Positions 1 through 9,008 of a DNA stretch of 64,000 bases are shown here, piece by piece. The notes under the pieces are model-generated. The model saw only the letters and a list, made by a program, of their open reading frames with translations, did no database searches and was not told the origin of the DNA. The number at the start of each line of letters is the position of its first letter. The first letter of the stretch is position 1. A program made the position numbers and the translations under genes. The DNA lies in NCBI GenBank assembly GCA_903921325.1, contig CAIXPL010000008.1, positions 272,029-336,028 of the forward strand, given 5' to 3'. The DNA is from an uncultured Pseudomonadota bacterium. GTDB taxonomy: Bacteria; Pseudomonadota; Gammaproteobacteria; Burkholderiales; SG8-39.

Positions 1-13
1 ACGGATGCCGATC

Positions 14-1858
14 TCAAGTCAGCGCAGATTTATAGACTGCGTCGAGAGTGCTGTCAATCAGGTCGATCGCCCTGATGTCGAGCATTACTCGCGCCCCTGG
101 CATGGCCTCTGCGGGCAGCGAGGGCAGGCGCAGAAAATAAGGCAGATCGTCGAGCTTGACCAGATTCTCGCGGATGACAGCCGCGGCAATCGTCGACAGG
201 TGATGTTGCAACATCCAGCGCAAACACCAGTAGCTCTCCATACGGCTCTGAAATTCCGCATAGGCCGCGTAGGTCGGTTCGAATTCGCGGATCGTGCTCA
301 ATAATGTGGTCGAATTGCGGTCAAAGGGCGCCGCCTCGCCACCGATAAGCGCAATCAACTGCCATTGGTTGATCAAGTCGATATAACGGCGCAACGGCGA
401 ACTGGACCATGCATAGCAGGCCACACCCAGCCCATCATGCGGTGCGGCTACCGTGGTCATGCGCACCTTGCCCTGCGACTGCGCACGGTAGATGCCCGCC
501 ACATCGTAGTCGGCAAGCAACTGGCCCCAGGTCGAATTGACCAGAATCATCAATTCAGCCACCAGTTTGTCAAGCGGCGCGCCGCGTTTGCGCTCCTTGA
601 TGATGACCTCGCCGTCGATCACCTGGAAGCCATATTCCTGGCGGTCATGGCTGCGGCCACTGTCGCCGCGGGCGCTGGCCAGTGCCAGCGCAAACTGGTG
701 CAGCAGCTGGAGTTCGGCACCGAACGGCTCAGCGGATATGTCTTCCTGATTGGCAATGCGTTCATTCAAATGGTCGATGGCCTGATGGCGCAGGTTGGCC
801 ACCACGGGCACTGCTTCAACACAGGAGTGGGTCTGGCGGATATGCCAGTCAGCCGGATCGACATCCAGATAAAGCGACACGGCCGGACAGCGCGTCCCTT
901 CGGCCAGTGTAAATGCCCGCACCACGGGTTGGGGCAGCATGGTGATCTTGTCCCCAGGCAGATAAACCGTCGACAGGCGCTTGCGCGCGCGCTCGGCGAT
1001 GGTGCCCTGCGGATCGAGTCCCAGCGCGGGTGCCGCGATATGGATACCGATGCGCACGGCCCCCTCCGGCAGGCGCGTGACCGAGAACGCATCATCAATC
1101 TCGGTGGTATCGGCATCATCCAGGCTGAAGGCCTGCACCGCCGCCGTTTCCAGGTCATCCGGGCAGACGAACGCGCCGTCGGTCGGATGTGCGGCGCCGG
1201 CCGGAAAGTGTTCATACAAAAACCGGCCCACATGAAAATCCTGGCTGGAGGGGAGCCGTCCGCACCGATCGATCAGGTGCGGCCCGGACAAACCGGTCTG
1301 CAGGCAGGCCTGCTCGAATGCCTTGGTTTCGGGGCGATTGCGATCAGGGCCATAGAGCAGCATGGCCTGCACTGCGGCGAGCGGCTCGGGCATGCGGAAT
1401 TCGCACAGCTCGGCCACCCAATGTGCAATGGCCTCCTGCTGCAGACGCTTCTTTTCCAGGCTTGCCAGCGCGGCGGCGAGGATCTCAGGCGGCGCGCGAC
1501 GATAGCGACCGCGCCCTTTGCGGTGAAAGTAGACCGGGGCTTCCTGCAAGGCAAGCAATACTGCATAGGACTGTGCCGGCGTGGCCGTGCTGCCAAAGTA
1601 CTCGCGCGCAAGCTCAACAAATCCGAACTCGCCTTCGCTGCACGCTTCCCACAAGAATGCAGGATCAATCTCGGCTCGCAAGGCGCTTGCCGCAGGCAAC
1701 ATCTCCTGCGGCGTGGGACTGGCAAAGCGCAGCAGCACATGCGCCGCCTTCACCTTGGTGCGGCGCCCATGTTGTGACTCCAGCTGCAGCGACCCTTCAA
1801 CTTCGGTCAGTATCGTGCCGAGCTTGAAATCGCCATTTTCGTCATACAGGACATGCAT
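14..1858 (-). CDS. RNB-domain exoribonuclease (RNase II/R family)
   Basis: A 614-residue protein, hydrolytic 3'-5' exoribonuclease by family. The RNB catalytic domain starts around residue 240: the motif LDDADTTEIDDAFS carries the cluster of aspartates that bind the catalytic metals, and the downstream SPLRRYIDLINQWQL segment is the conserved RNB C-terminal motif. The N-terminal 200 residues are a poorly conserved small-domain region, and I see no clear S1 domain after the RNB domain, so this is the short RNase II-like architecture common next to mpl in Burkholderiales rather than a full RNase R. I start at the ATG giving MHVLYDENG; a longer frame begins at 1915 but its extra 19 residues look non-conserved. 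Stop is at the very edge of the window. Exact substrate unknown. Confidence 0.85.
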   Translation of the reverse strand: MHVLYDENGDFKLGTILTEVEGSLQLESQHGRRTKVKAAHVLLRFASPTPQEMLPAASALRAEIDPAFLWEACSEGEFGFVELAREYFGSTATPAQSYAVLLALQEAPVYFHRKGRGRYRRAPPEILAAALASLEKKRLQQEAIAHWVAELCEFRMPEPLAAVQAMLLYGPDRNRPETKAFEQACLQTGLSGPHLIDRCGRLPSSQDFHVGRFLYEHFPAGAAHPTDGAFVCPDDLETAAVQAFSLDDADTTEIDDAFSVTRLPEGAVRIGIHIAAPALGLDPQGTIAERARKRLSTVYLPGDKITMLPQPVVRAFTLAEGTRCPAVSLYLDVDPADWHIRQTHSCVEAVPVVANLRHQAIDHLNERIANQEDISAEPFGAELQLLHQFALALASARGDSGRSHDRQEYGFQVIDGEVIIKERKRGAPLDKLVAELMILVNSTWGQLLADYDVAGIYRAQSQGKVRMTTVAAPHDGLGVACYAWSSSPLRRYIDLINQWQLIALIGGEAAPFDRNSTTLLSTIREFEPTYAAYAEFQSRMESYWCLRWMLQHHLSTIAAAVIRENLVKLDDLPYFLRLPSLPAEAMPGARVMLDIRAIDLIDSTLDAVYKSALT

Positions 1859-1903
1859 CTGGTGGCTGCTCGATACGGGTACTAGGGGAAAACGGAAGCA
1901 GGG

Positions 1904-1977
1904 GCACCCCGGCACCGTGGAGGCAACCCTGCTTTGGCATCACTGCAAGCGCCACAAGCCGGCGCACCCCGGCACCG
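1904..1977. repeat. Two direct copies of a 14-bp GC-rich motif
   Basis: The motif GCACCCCGGCACCG occurs at 1904-1917 and again at 1964-1977, exactly 60 bases apart, in the gap between the RNB gene and yqiA. It may be a small dispersed repeat; function unknown. Confidence 0.55.
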
Positions 1978-1987
1978 CCGCGGCCAT

Positions 1988-2010
1988 CGCGACGCGCACA
2001 GCGCGTCGCG
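1988..2010. other. Perfect 10-bp stem, 3-nt loop hairpin downstream of yqiA
   Basis: CGCGACGCGC, loop ACA, then GCGCGTCGCG form a perfect inverted repeat 12 bases beyond the yqiA stop. Neither side has a T run, so it is not a classical intrinsic terminator, but it could stabilise the 3' end of the mpl-yqiA transcript. Confidence 0.6.
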
Positions 2011-2021
2011 GGAGGCGCACT

Positions 2022-2603
2022 CTAGCCTGCCGGAATGATTCCAGCAAACTGAATAATGCGCGGCAGGTGCTGCGCGAAACTGCCGAGGGAGTGATCGCCG
2101 CCAGGCACGATGATCTGCTGGCACCCGGCAAAGCGCTGCACGGCCAGGCGGTAGTCGAGCACTTCATCACCGGTTTCAACAATCAGCAGATAGCGCTCCG
2201 GTGTGACACTGTCCGTTCGCAGCGCCAGCAGCTCATGCAAATGCGCTGCGGTCAATTCGTAGCGCTCACCGGTATAGAGATTGGTCTGCCAGCCACGATA
2301 TTGGTCCAGATCGAGTGCCGGTGCTACAGCGGGATTGAGAAGCACAGCCCGCATCCGATGGCGCTCGGACAGACAGGTGGCATAGTAGCCACCCAGCGAA
2401 CTGCCAACCAGCGTGACGGGCTCGGCGGCAGCCTGCGCCCGCACGATGAGCGCCTCGGCCTGGGCAATTGCCTGCGCCGGACGGTGATGCAGCGCCGGGC
2501 ATTGAAACTGATCCGCGCGTCCCATCGCGGCGAGCGCAGCAGCGAGCGCCCGTGCCTTGCCCGATTGCGGCGAACTGTTGAATCCGTGCAGATACAGGAT
2601 CAT
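2022..2603 (-). CDS. yqiA: YqiA-like alpha/beta-hydrolase (esterase)
   Basis: A 193-residue serine hydrolase of the YqiA/UPF0227 type. The protein opens with MILYLHGFNSSPQSGK (oxyanion region HGF), has the nucleophile elbow GSSLGG around residues 67-72, and ends with a GGDHSLGSF segment that supplies the catalytic histidine. Length and motif order match the family, which hydrolyses small acyl esters of unknown physiological identity. Its start codon overlaps the mpl stop by four bases, so the two are co-transcribed and translationally coupled. The pairing of yqiA with mpl and an RNB-domain nuclease is a recurrent betaproteobacterial arrangement. Confidence 0.85.
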   Translation of the reverse strand: MILYLHGFNSSPQSGKARALAAALAAMGRADQFQCPALHHRPAQAIAQAEALIVRAQAAAEPVTLVGSSLGGYYATCLSERHRMRAVLLNPAVAPALDLDQYRGWQTNLYTGERYELTAAHLHELLALRTDSVTPERYLLIVETGDEVLDYRLAVQRFAGCQQIIVPGGDHSLGSFAQHLPRIIQFAGIIPAG

Positions 2604-4099
2604 GACTGCGACGGACCTCGTGAGGGATCGGCCAGCGTTGGCCGGATCGCGGTTCCAGGCGCGCGCGAGGATGCAGGGGCGGGGGCGGCTGCCGGTGCAG
2701 TCACCGTCGCGGCTGCCGGCGCAGGTGCCGGTGCGCCACCGAGCTGCGCCAACAGCCGTTGATGGATGCCATTGAAACCGCCATTGGACATCACCAAAAC
2801 ATGGTCGCCCGGTCGTGAGTCGTTCACGATACGTTGCAGCAGCCGCTCGAAGTCACTATCGCATACCGCGCGGTCACCCAATGGCGCAAGCACCGCCTGA
2901 CTATTCCAGGGCAATCCCGCGCTGTAGCAATACACGCGGTCGGCGTCTGCGAGGCTACCGGGTAACGCCGCATTCATCGAACCGAGTTTCATGGTGTTGG
3001 AGCGCGGCTCGATCACCGCGAGTATGCGCGCCGCACCGACCCGTTCGCGCAGACCGGCAAGCGTGGTCTGGACCGCCGTCGGATGGTGGGCAAAATCGTC
3101 ATACACCGTGATCTGATTGACCGCACCGCGCACCTGCATGCGGCGGGCGACGTTGGCGAATCGACCGAGACTTTCGATTGCTGCCTGCGCGGGCACGCCG
3201 GCGTCGCTGGCCGCGGCAATGGCCGCCAGCGCATTCATTCGATTGTGAGCCCCGGACAATGACCAACTCACCGCACCCAGTTCGGTCTGATCGCGTGTCA
3301 CTGCAAATCGATCGACGGCGAATTCACGCGCGCACCAGCGCGCTCCCGGACCGAAACGTTCCACAGGCGTCCAACACCCACGCGCCAATACCCGGTCGAG
3401 GGCTTCGGCCGTTGCGTTCACAACCAAATGGCCATTACGCGGCACGGTGCGCACCAGATGATGAAACTGCGTCTCGATCGCGGCCAGATCCGGAAAAATG
3501 TCGGCGTGGTCGAATTCCAGATTGTTCAGCACCGCAATCTGCGGCCGGTAATGCACGAACTTCGATCGCTTGTCGAAAAAAGCGGTGTCATATTCATCCG
3601 CTTCGATCACAAACCAGGGGGAATCGGTGAGCCGCGCCGATTGCCCGAAATTGGCCGGAATGCCGCCAATCAAGAACCCGGGGTTGCGGCCTGAATCCTC
3701 AAGCAACCAGGCAATCATCGCGCTGGTCGTCGTCTTGCCATGTGTGCCGGCCACCGCAATGACCTGCTTTCCACCCAGCACCTGATCGGCCAGCCACTGC
3801 GGTCCGGACACATAGGGCTGGCGCGCGTCGAGGATGGCCTCGATGAGAGGCATGCCGCGGCGCACGACGTTGCCGATCACCCAGACATCTGGCGCAAGTG
3901 CCAGCTGTTCTGCGCCAAAACCTTCGATCAGCTCAATGCCGGCTTCTGCGAGCTGGGTGCTCATCGGTGGATAGACGTTGGCATCGCAGCCTGTCACGCG
4001 GAAGCCCGCTGCGCGCGCAATGAGCGCGATGCCCGCCATGAACGTGCCACAGATCCCCAGGATATGAATGTGGGTATTGCGTTGCGCAGGCGTGACCAT
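2600..4099 (-). CDS. mpl: UDP-N-acetylmuramate:L-alanyl-gamma-D-glutamyl-meso-diaminopimelate ligase
   Basis: Mur-ligase family enzyme of 499 residues that attaches recycled murein tripeptide to UDP-MurNAc in the cytoplasm, returning it to peptidoglycan synthesis. The N-terminal HILGICGTFMAG is the Mpl version of the nucleotide-binding loop, GTHGKTTTSAMIAW is the ATP P-loop around residues 118-131, and DDFAHHPTA around residue 330 is the conserved ligase motif. The normal Mpl fold ends near residue 455; a further 45 residues rich in Ala and Pro form a low-complexity tail that looks lineage-specific. It is divergent from the gene starting at 4169, with only 69 bases between the starts. Confidence 0.95.
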   Translation of the reverse strand: MVTPAQRNTHIHILGICGTFMAGIALIARAAGFRVTGCDANVYPPMSTQLAEAGIELIEGFGAEQLALAPDVWVIGNVVRRGMPLIEAILDARQPYVSGPQWLADQVLGGKQVIAVAGTHGKTTTSAMIAWLLEDSGRNPGFLIGGIPANFGQSARLTDSPWFVIEADEYDTAFFDKRSKFVHYRPQIAVLNNLEFDHADIFPDLAAIETQFHHLVRTVPRNGHLVVNATAEALDRVLARGCWTPVERFGPGARWCAREFAVDRFAVTRDQTELGAVSWSLSGAHNRMNALAAIAAASDAGVPAQAAIESLGRFANVARRMQVRGAVNQITVYDDFAHHPTAVQTTLAGLRERVGAARILAVIEPRSNTMKLGSMNAALPGSLADADRVYCYSAGLPWNSQAVLAPLGDRAVCDSDFERLLQRIVNDSRPGDHVLVMSNGGFNGIHQRLLAQLGGAPAPAPAAATVTAPAAAPAPASSRAPGTAIRPTLADPSRGPSQS

Positions 4100-4168
4100 G
4101 GCGACATTCTAATATGGGCTATGATCCTTACCGGTTGATTCGGCGATGTCGTTTTTCCAATTTCTGCC

Positions 4169-4816
4169 ATGGCACGAGAGCGCAACCCGAAAGCCCAACA
4201 GATGCGCGCCCGCATTGCAGCGGCCGCTGCCCGGATGATGGCCGAGGATGGTATTGATGATTTCGCGCTGGCCAAGCGCAAGGCCGCCCGGATGCTGGGT
4301 GCGGCCGACACTCACTCAATGCCCGGCAACGAAGAAATCGAACAGGCGCTGCGCACGTATCAGACGCTTTATCAGGGTGATGAACAGCAGGAACGCACGA
4401 CGGCATTGCGTGCCACCGCCCTCCACATCATGCAAGAACTCGATGCGTACCGGCCCTACCTCACCGGGGCGGTGCTCACCGGCACGGCCGGGCGCTATGC
4501 CGAAATCGATCTGTTGGTGTTTACCGATGACAGCAAAGGCATTGAGCTATTCCTTATTAATCGCGGCATCAGCGCGGAGACACGCGAACGGCGTTACTTT
4601 TGTGGCGACGAGGCGCGCAGCGCACCCATGCTGCGATTTGAGTGGCACGGCACCATAATCAGTCTGGCGGTACTGCAACGCAACGACGAGCGCTCGGTTC
4701 TCAAGACCACCAGCGGCGGTCGTGCGTTGGAGCGCGCAAACATCCCTGCGGTGAGTGCGTTGCTCGCGACACCGGCTGCGCCGGACTGCACACTTTACAA
4801 GGCGGCCGAAGTCTGA
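4169..4816 (+). CDS. Putative nucleotidyltransferase-fold protein
   Basis: A 215-residue soluble protein. The N-terminal 60 residues are charged and helical. The central LTGTAGRYAEIDLLVF segment resembles the GS...DxD nucleotidyltransferase core, with strand-turn-acidic-strand pattern, but the usual paired aspartates are only partly present (E-I-D). It is not a Mur ligase by sequence even though relatives next to mpl are sometimes labelled as such. It stands divergent to mpl, so a link with cell-wall recycling is possible from context only. Function unknown. Confidence 0.6.
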   Translation: MARERNPKAQQMRARIAAAAARMMAEDGIDDFALAKRKAARMLGAADTHSMPGNEEIEQALRTYQTLYQGDEQQERTTALRATALHIMQELDAYRPYLTGAVLTGTAGRYAEIDLLVFTDDSKGIELFLINRGISAETRERRYFCGDEARSAPMLRFEWHGTIISLAVLQRNDERSVLKTTSGGRALERANIPAVSALLATPAAPDCTLYKAAEV

Positions 4817-4973
4817 TTCGATGCGCGGGCCAGCAGCCCGTCTTGCGCAAATCTGCAAGGTTGGCCTGCGGCAGTGATTCTCGCATCCAGTCTGCCGCCG
4901 GTCTCGCGCATGCGTACGAGGCCGCTTCCCTCGCGCCGCAAGGCGCCGTTGCTTGATCGTAAGGAGCTTCGTC

Positions 4974-6263
4974 ATGTCACTCAACCGCCCGAAGACCGGT
5001 GGCCGTACAACCCACCCTGGGCTGCTCGCGTCCGTTCAATCGTCGCAGTCGACAGGCAATGCGCGGCGCCGCTTCATTCAGCAAGCAGGTGCGCTCGCGA
5101 CCGGCACGCTGGCGGCGCCCGGTTTACTGCTGGCGCAGCCCGCGCCGATCAAAGTAGGCGTTCTGTTGCCTTTGACCGGGGCAGTGGCCTTCCCGGGTCA
5201 ACAGTCGCGCGAAGGGGTGCAACTTGCGTTCGAGGATATCAACGGTCGCGGTGGCATTCGCAGCATGGGCGGGGCCAAGCTCGAAGCTCTGGTCGCCGAT
5301 GCGCAATCGCAGCCCCAGGTCGGCGCCGCCGAAGTGGAAAAGCTGCACGAAGCGGGGGTGTGCGCCATCGTCGGTCCGTATGCCAGCGCGATTGCACTGG
5401 CCAGTACCCAGGCCGCCGCGCGCTATGGCATCCCCTGTCTGCTTGACGAAGGCGTGGCTGACCAGATCACTTCGCGTGGCCTGACCAATGTGTTCCGCTT
5501 TGGCCCGAGTTATGAGATGGCAGTGAAAATCGGGATCAATAATTTTCATATCCTCAACACCTTGGCTGGCAAACCGGTGCGGACGGTGGTGATCGTGCAC
5601 GAAGAGTCCCTGTTTGGCACTGGCACCGCCAACACGATTGCGCGCGACCTGCCGGCGTTGGGCTACGAAGTGCTCGAAGTCATCAAGCACGCCAACCCGA
5701 CCCGCGACTTCAGCAACATTGCACTGCGCATCAAAGCGCGCAATCCCGATGTTGTCATGCAAGCGAACTACCTCAACGAGTTCGCGCTGCTGCTGCGCAC
5801 CCTGCAGCAACAAGGCGTCAAGCCCAAGGTGATGTACTCGATCTTCGGCGGCGGCGGGTCCAATCCGAAAGTGGCGCGTGAGCTCGGCGCTGCCGCCGAG
5901 GGCATACTCGATTGCAATCACTGGTACAACCCGAAGGACAAACGGGGCGCGGCACTGCGCATGCGGGCCGAGAAGAAGGGACTCACATTCACCCACGAAC
6001 TGCTGATGGGCTATAACGCCACCATGCTGCTCGCCGACGGGCTGGAACGCGCCAAGTCGGCGCGGCGCGAGGCCATTGTCGACGCCTTGAGCGCAAGCAC
6101 CTGGTCAGATCATTTCATGCCCTACGGTGCGACGCGTTTCGTCAACGGTCAGAATCAGGGCGCGCAACCGATCGTGACCCAGATCCTCAAAGGCGAAGTG
6201 CGGGTTGTCCTGCCAAATACATTCGCCGAAGCCGAGCCGGTGTTTCCGACTTCGCGCGGCTAG
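4974..6263 (+). CDS. ABC transporter substrate-binding protein, Liv/amide type
   Basis: A 429-residue periplasmic receptor and first gene of a five-gene importer operon. The leader contains ARRRFIQQAGALA followed by a hydrophobic stretch ending in LLLAQPA, which reads as a Tat-type signal peptide with the twin arginine. The mature part starts with IKVGVLLPLTGAV, the standard opening of type I periplasmic-binding proteins of the branched-chain amino acid/amide class. I chose the ATG at 4974 because AAGGAG lies just upstream; a longer frame at 4953 adds seven residues. The ligand cannot be read from sequence: relatives bind leucine-type amino acids, amides, urea or aromatic acids. Confidence 0.88.
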   Translation: MSLNRPKTGGRTTHPGLLASVQSSQSTGNARRRFIQQAGALATGTLAAPGLLLAQPAPIKVGVLLPLTGAVAFPGQQSREGVQLAFEDINGRGGIRSMGGAKLEALVADAQSQPQVGAAEVEKLHEAGVCAIVGPYASAIALASTQAAARYGIPCLLDEGVADQITSRGLTNVFRFGPSYEMAVKIGINNFHILNTLAGKPVRTVVIVHEESLFGTGTANTIARDLPALGYEVLEVIKHANPTRDFSNIALRIKARNPDVVMQANYLNEFALLLRTLQQQGVKPKVMYSIFGGGGSNPKVARELGAAAEGILDCNHWYNPKDKRGAALRMRAEKKGLTFTHELLMGYNATMLLADGLERAKSARREAIVDALSASTWSDHFMPYGATRFVNGQNQGAQPIVTQILKGEVRVVLPNTFAEAEPVFPTSRG

Positions 6264-6276
6264 AAGTGCGGCACTT

Positions 6277-7143
6277 ATGAGTGCGGCGCTCTGGCCGGCG
6301 CTGCTCAATGGGCTCACCATGGGGGCGATCTATGCGCTGATCGCACTCGGCCTTACCTTGATCTATGGGGTATTGCACATCATCAATTTTGCCCATGGCT
6401 CGCTGTTGATGCTGGCGATGTACGGAGTCCTGCTGCTCTTCGAACGCACGGGAACAGATCCGTACCTCGCACTGATCGTCATGGTGCCGGCCATGTTCGT
6501 GCTTGGCTATGGCCTGCAGCGCTTCATCATCGGGCCTGCCCGTCACGGTCGTGACGAAAACACCATACTGGCAACCCTCGGCATCTCGATCGTGATCGAG
6601 AATCTGGCAGCGTGGTATTTCAAATCCGACACCCACCAGATAGCAACTGCTTACGGTGACACCATGGTCGACCTTGCTGGTGCGCTGATCGCGCTGCCGC
6701 GCTTGCTCGCGCTGGCCGGCGCGATGGTGAGCTGCGCTTTGCTTGCACTTTTCATCCGGCACTCCGACACCGGACGCGCCATTCGCGCGGTGGCGCGAGA
6801 ACCCGAGGGTGCACGCGCGGTAGGCATCGACGTGGCTCATGTGTTCGCCGTGAGCTTTGGCATCGGTCTTGCCTGCCTTGGCGCCGCCGCCTGCTTTCTG
6901 CTGCCCGCATTTTATGTGTCGCCGATGGTCGGTCATAGCTTCGTGTTGCTTGCTTTCACCGTCGTCGTTCTGGGGGGTATGGGCAGTTTTACCGGCTCAC
7001 TGGTTGGCGGTTTGCTGATCGGTATCGTCGAATCACTCGGTGGCCTGTTGCTGGGCGAGAGCCTTGGCCAGATTGGCGTATTTATCGTATTCGTCGGAGT
7101 ATTGCTATTCCGACCCACCGGGTTGTTTGGTCATCATGCCTGA
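6277..7143 (+). CDS. livH: Liv-type ABC importer permease, LivH family
   Basis: A 288-residue inner-membrane permease, 13 bases after the receptor gene. It begins LNGLTMGAIYALIALGLTLIYG, the hallmark opening of LivH, and carries about eight hydrophobic segments plus the cytoplasmic coupling motif GRAIRAVAREPEGARAVGID. The length matches the family. The start is the ATG at 6277; an upstream in-frame ATG lies inside the receptor gene. It forms the transmembrane pore with the following LivM protein. Confidence 0.92.
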   Translation: MSAALWPALLNGLTMGAIYALIALGLTLIYGVLHIINFAHGSLLMLAMYGVLLLFERTGTDPYLALIVMVPAMFVLGYGLQRFIIGPARHGRDENTILATLGISIVIENLAAWYFKSDTHQIATAYGDTMVDLAGALIALPRLLALAGAMVSCALLALFIRHSDTGRAIRAVAREPEGARAVGIDVAHVFAVSFGIGLACLGAAACFLLPAFYVSPMVGHSFVLLAFTVVVLGGMGSFTGSLVGGLLIGIVESLGGLLLGESLGQIGVFIVFVGVLLFRPTGLFGHHA

Positions 7144-8221
7144 GCACGCAGCATTGCCGCCGGCGATGGCAAGGCACGCCGCACCGGTGGCGCCGGGCAG
7201 CCAGTGCGTTGAATTGCGGCGACTCAATCACGCCGTGGCCCGATCGATCCGCACCTTGTCAGGCTTGGGAGTGTTGTTTGTTCTGGCACCCTTTGTATTT
7301 CATGGCGAGTTCCAGATCACTTTTCTTACTCTGGCCTTGTACGTCACATTGCTGGGCGTTGCCTGGAACATGCTGGGCGGATTTGCCGGGCAGTATTCCT
7401 TCGGACACGCGATCTTCTTCGGTGTCGGCGCGTATGCCGCTGCGATCGTGCAGGTGCAAGGCGGGCTGAACGCGTGGTTCGGGTGGGTCGCAGGAATGTG
7501 CCTGGGCGGCCTCGCGGGTGCCGCAGTCGGTGCGGTGAGTTTTCGCTATGGATTGCGTGGCTCGTATTTCGCGCTGGTCACACTGGCCATTGCCGAGGTT
7601 TGTCGGATCATTGCCAATAGCATCTCGATCACCGGTGCGGGGGTTGGCATGATGATTCCCTTGCAGCCAGGCCTGGCTCATCTCCAGTTTGCCGGCAAGC
7701 TTGGCTACTACTACTGGATCCTCGCCATGGTGACGGTTGCGCTCGCTCTCAGCTCCTGGGTGCGGCACTCGCGGTTTGGCGCGGCCTTGGCCGCCGTGCG
7801 CGACAATGAAGAGTCGGCACGCGCGCTTGGCATCGACGCCACCGCTCTGAAAGTCATGGCCAGCGCCCTATCGGGCGCGCTGATGGCCAGTGCCGGAGTG
7901 TTCTACCTGCAGTACTTTCACTATATCGACCCGACGCTGGTCTTCGGACCCGCGGTATCGGTCCAGGCCTTGCTCGCCGCCATCGTCGGCGGTCTTGGCA
8001 GTGTGCTTGGGCCTCTGATCGGCGCCATTGCGCTGGCCGTTCTGAATGAAATAGGTGCCCACCTGTTTGGCGGCATTCCTGAATTTTCCATGGTGCTCTA
8101 CGGCATCTTGCTGATTCTGATCGTTCGTTTCATGCCCCACGGGCTCGCCCGTGGCGTTGCACCACTGGTGCGCAGGCTGCGTGGTGCAAGCGGCCGGCGC
8201 GAGGATACTGCGGGTGCCTGA
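7136..8221 (+). CDS. livM: Liv-type ABC importer permease, LivM family
   Basis: A 361-residue membrane permease. LYVTLLGVAWNMLGGFAGQYSFGHAIFFGVGAY is represented here by its key features NMLGGFAGQ and SFGHAIFFG, and the cytoplasmic loop reads AAVRDNEESARALGID, the LivM coupling motif. The first 50 residues before the first membrane segment are poorly conserved. The ATG at 7136 overlaps the end of livH by eight bases (ATGCCTGA), so coupling is likely. The frame extending upstream to 7040 is rejected because it lies wholly in livH. Confidence 0.92.
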   Translation: MPEHAALPPAMARHAAPVAPGSQCVELRRLNHAVARSIRTLSGLGVLFVLAPFVFHGEFQITFLTLALYVTLLGVAWNMLGGFAGQYSFGHAIFFGVGAYAAAIVQVQGGLNAWFGWVAGMCLGGLAGAAVGAVSFRYGLRGSYFALVTLAIAEVCRIIANSISITGAGVGMMIPLQPGLAHLQFAGKLGYYYWILAMVTVALALSSWVRHSRFGAALAAVRDNEESARALGIDATALKVMASALSGALMASAGVFYLQYFHYIDPTLVFGPAVSVQALLAAIVGGLGSVLGPLIGAIALAVLNEIGAHLFGGIPEFSMVLYGILLILIVRFMPHGLARGVAPLVRRLRGASGRREDTAGA

Positions 8222-9008
8222 TCCTGATCATTCTCGGGTTGCTCCGGCAACCGGCGACGGGCCAGCGCCCATCCTGGAGCTGGTCGGCTTGTCGCGTCGC
8301 TTCGGCGGTCTGGCCGCACTGGATCAATTGAGTCTTGCGGTGATGCCGGGTAGCCTGGGTGCCTTGATTGGCCCTAACGGTGCCGGCAAGACCACCTGCT
8401 TTGCCGCCGTGTCGGGGTTTCTCGCGTTGGACGAGGGACAGGTGCGGTTTCTCGGACAGGACATTACCGGTTGGCCCGCTCATCGCATCTGCCGCGCCGG
8501 CCTGGTACGCACCTTTCAGATCGTGCAACCCTTTGCCGGACAGAGTGTGCTTGAGAACATTGCTGTCGGTGCGCAACTGCGCCGGCCAAGCCGGCGCGAA
8601 GCACTCGCCTGGGCCGCCGAGATCGGCTCCCGCCTCGGTCTGCAGCGCTATTTTGGTGTCGCGGCGCAGACCCTGCCGATTGCTGCGCGAAAACGGCTCG
8701 AGTTGGCTCGCGCGCTGGCCGCCGATCCCCGTTTGCTGTTGCTCGATGAAGTGCTGGCCGGTCTCAATCCGGCCGAAATCGACGAGGTGATTCCGCTCAT
8801 TCACGCGATCCGGGCCTCGGGGGTCACCGTGCTGATGATCGAGCACGTCATGAGGGCGGTGATGCGTCTGGCCGAACAGGTCTGGGTGCTTGCCAATGGC
8901 AGCCTGATTGCCCATGGGGCACCGGCCGAGGTCACCCGTGACCACCGGGTGATTGAAGCCTATCTGGGCCCTGGGGCAGCGGCGCGCCTGGCCGATGGAC
9001 AGCCATGA
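8214..9008 (+). CDS. livG: Liv-type ABC importer ATPase, LivG family
   Basis: A 264-residue ATP-binding subunit. Walker A is GPNGAGKTT, the signature region is LPIAARKRLELARAL, which lacks the canonical LSGGQ in the way many LivG proteins do, and Walker B is LLLLDEVLAGLNPAE, followed by an H-loop at MMIEHVM. I place the start at the GTG at 8214, which overlaps the livM stop by eight bases (GTGCCTGA), mirroring the livH/livM junction; the ATG at 8151 would add 21 unconserved residues buried in livM. Confidence 0.9.
   Translation: MPDPDHSRVAPATGDGPAPILELVGLSRRFGGLAALDQLSLAVMPGSLGALIGPNGAGKTTCFAAVSGFLALDEGQVRFLGQDITGWPAHRICRAGLVRTFQIVQPFAGQSVLENIAVGAQLRRPSRREALAWAAEIGSRLGLQRYFGVAAQTLPIAARKRLELARALAADPRLLLLDEVLAGLNPAEIDEVIPLIHAIRASGVTVLMIEHVMRAVMRLAEQVWVLANGSLIAHGAPAEVTRDHRVIEAYLGPGAAARLADGQP

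Noticed and set aside
365..1777. A 470-residue open frame on the plus strand
   Set aside because: It is antisense to the RNB ribonuclease, has no recognisable domain and no ribosome site; high GC gives long spurious frames.
1988..2010. The hairpin as an intrinsic terminator
   Set aside because: A perfect 10-bp stem, but no run of T follows on either strand, so it is reported as a hairpin only.
5124..5996. A 290-residue open frame opposite the Liv-type receptor
   Set aside because: Shadow of a well-supported gene with signal peptide and family motifs.
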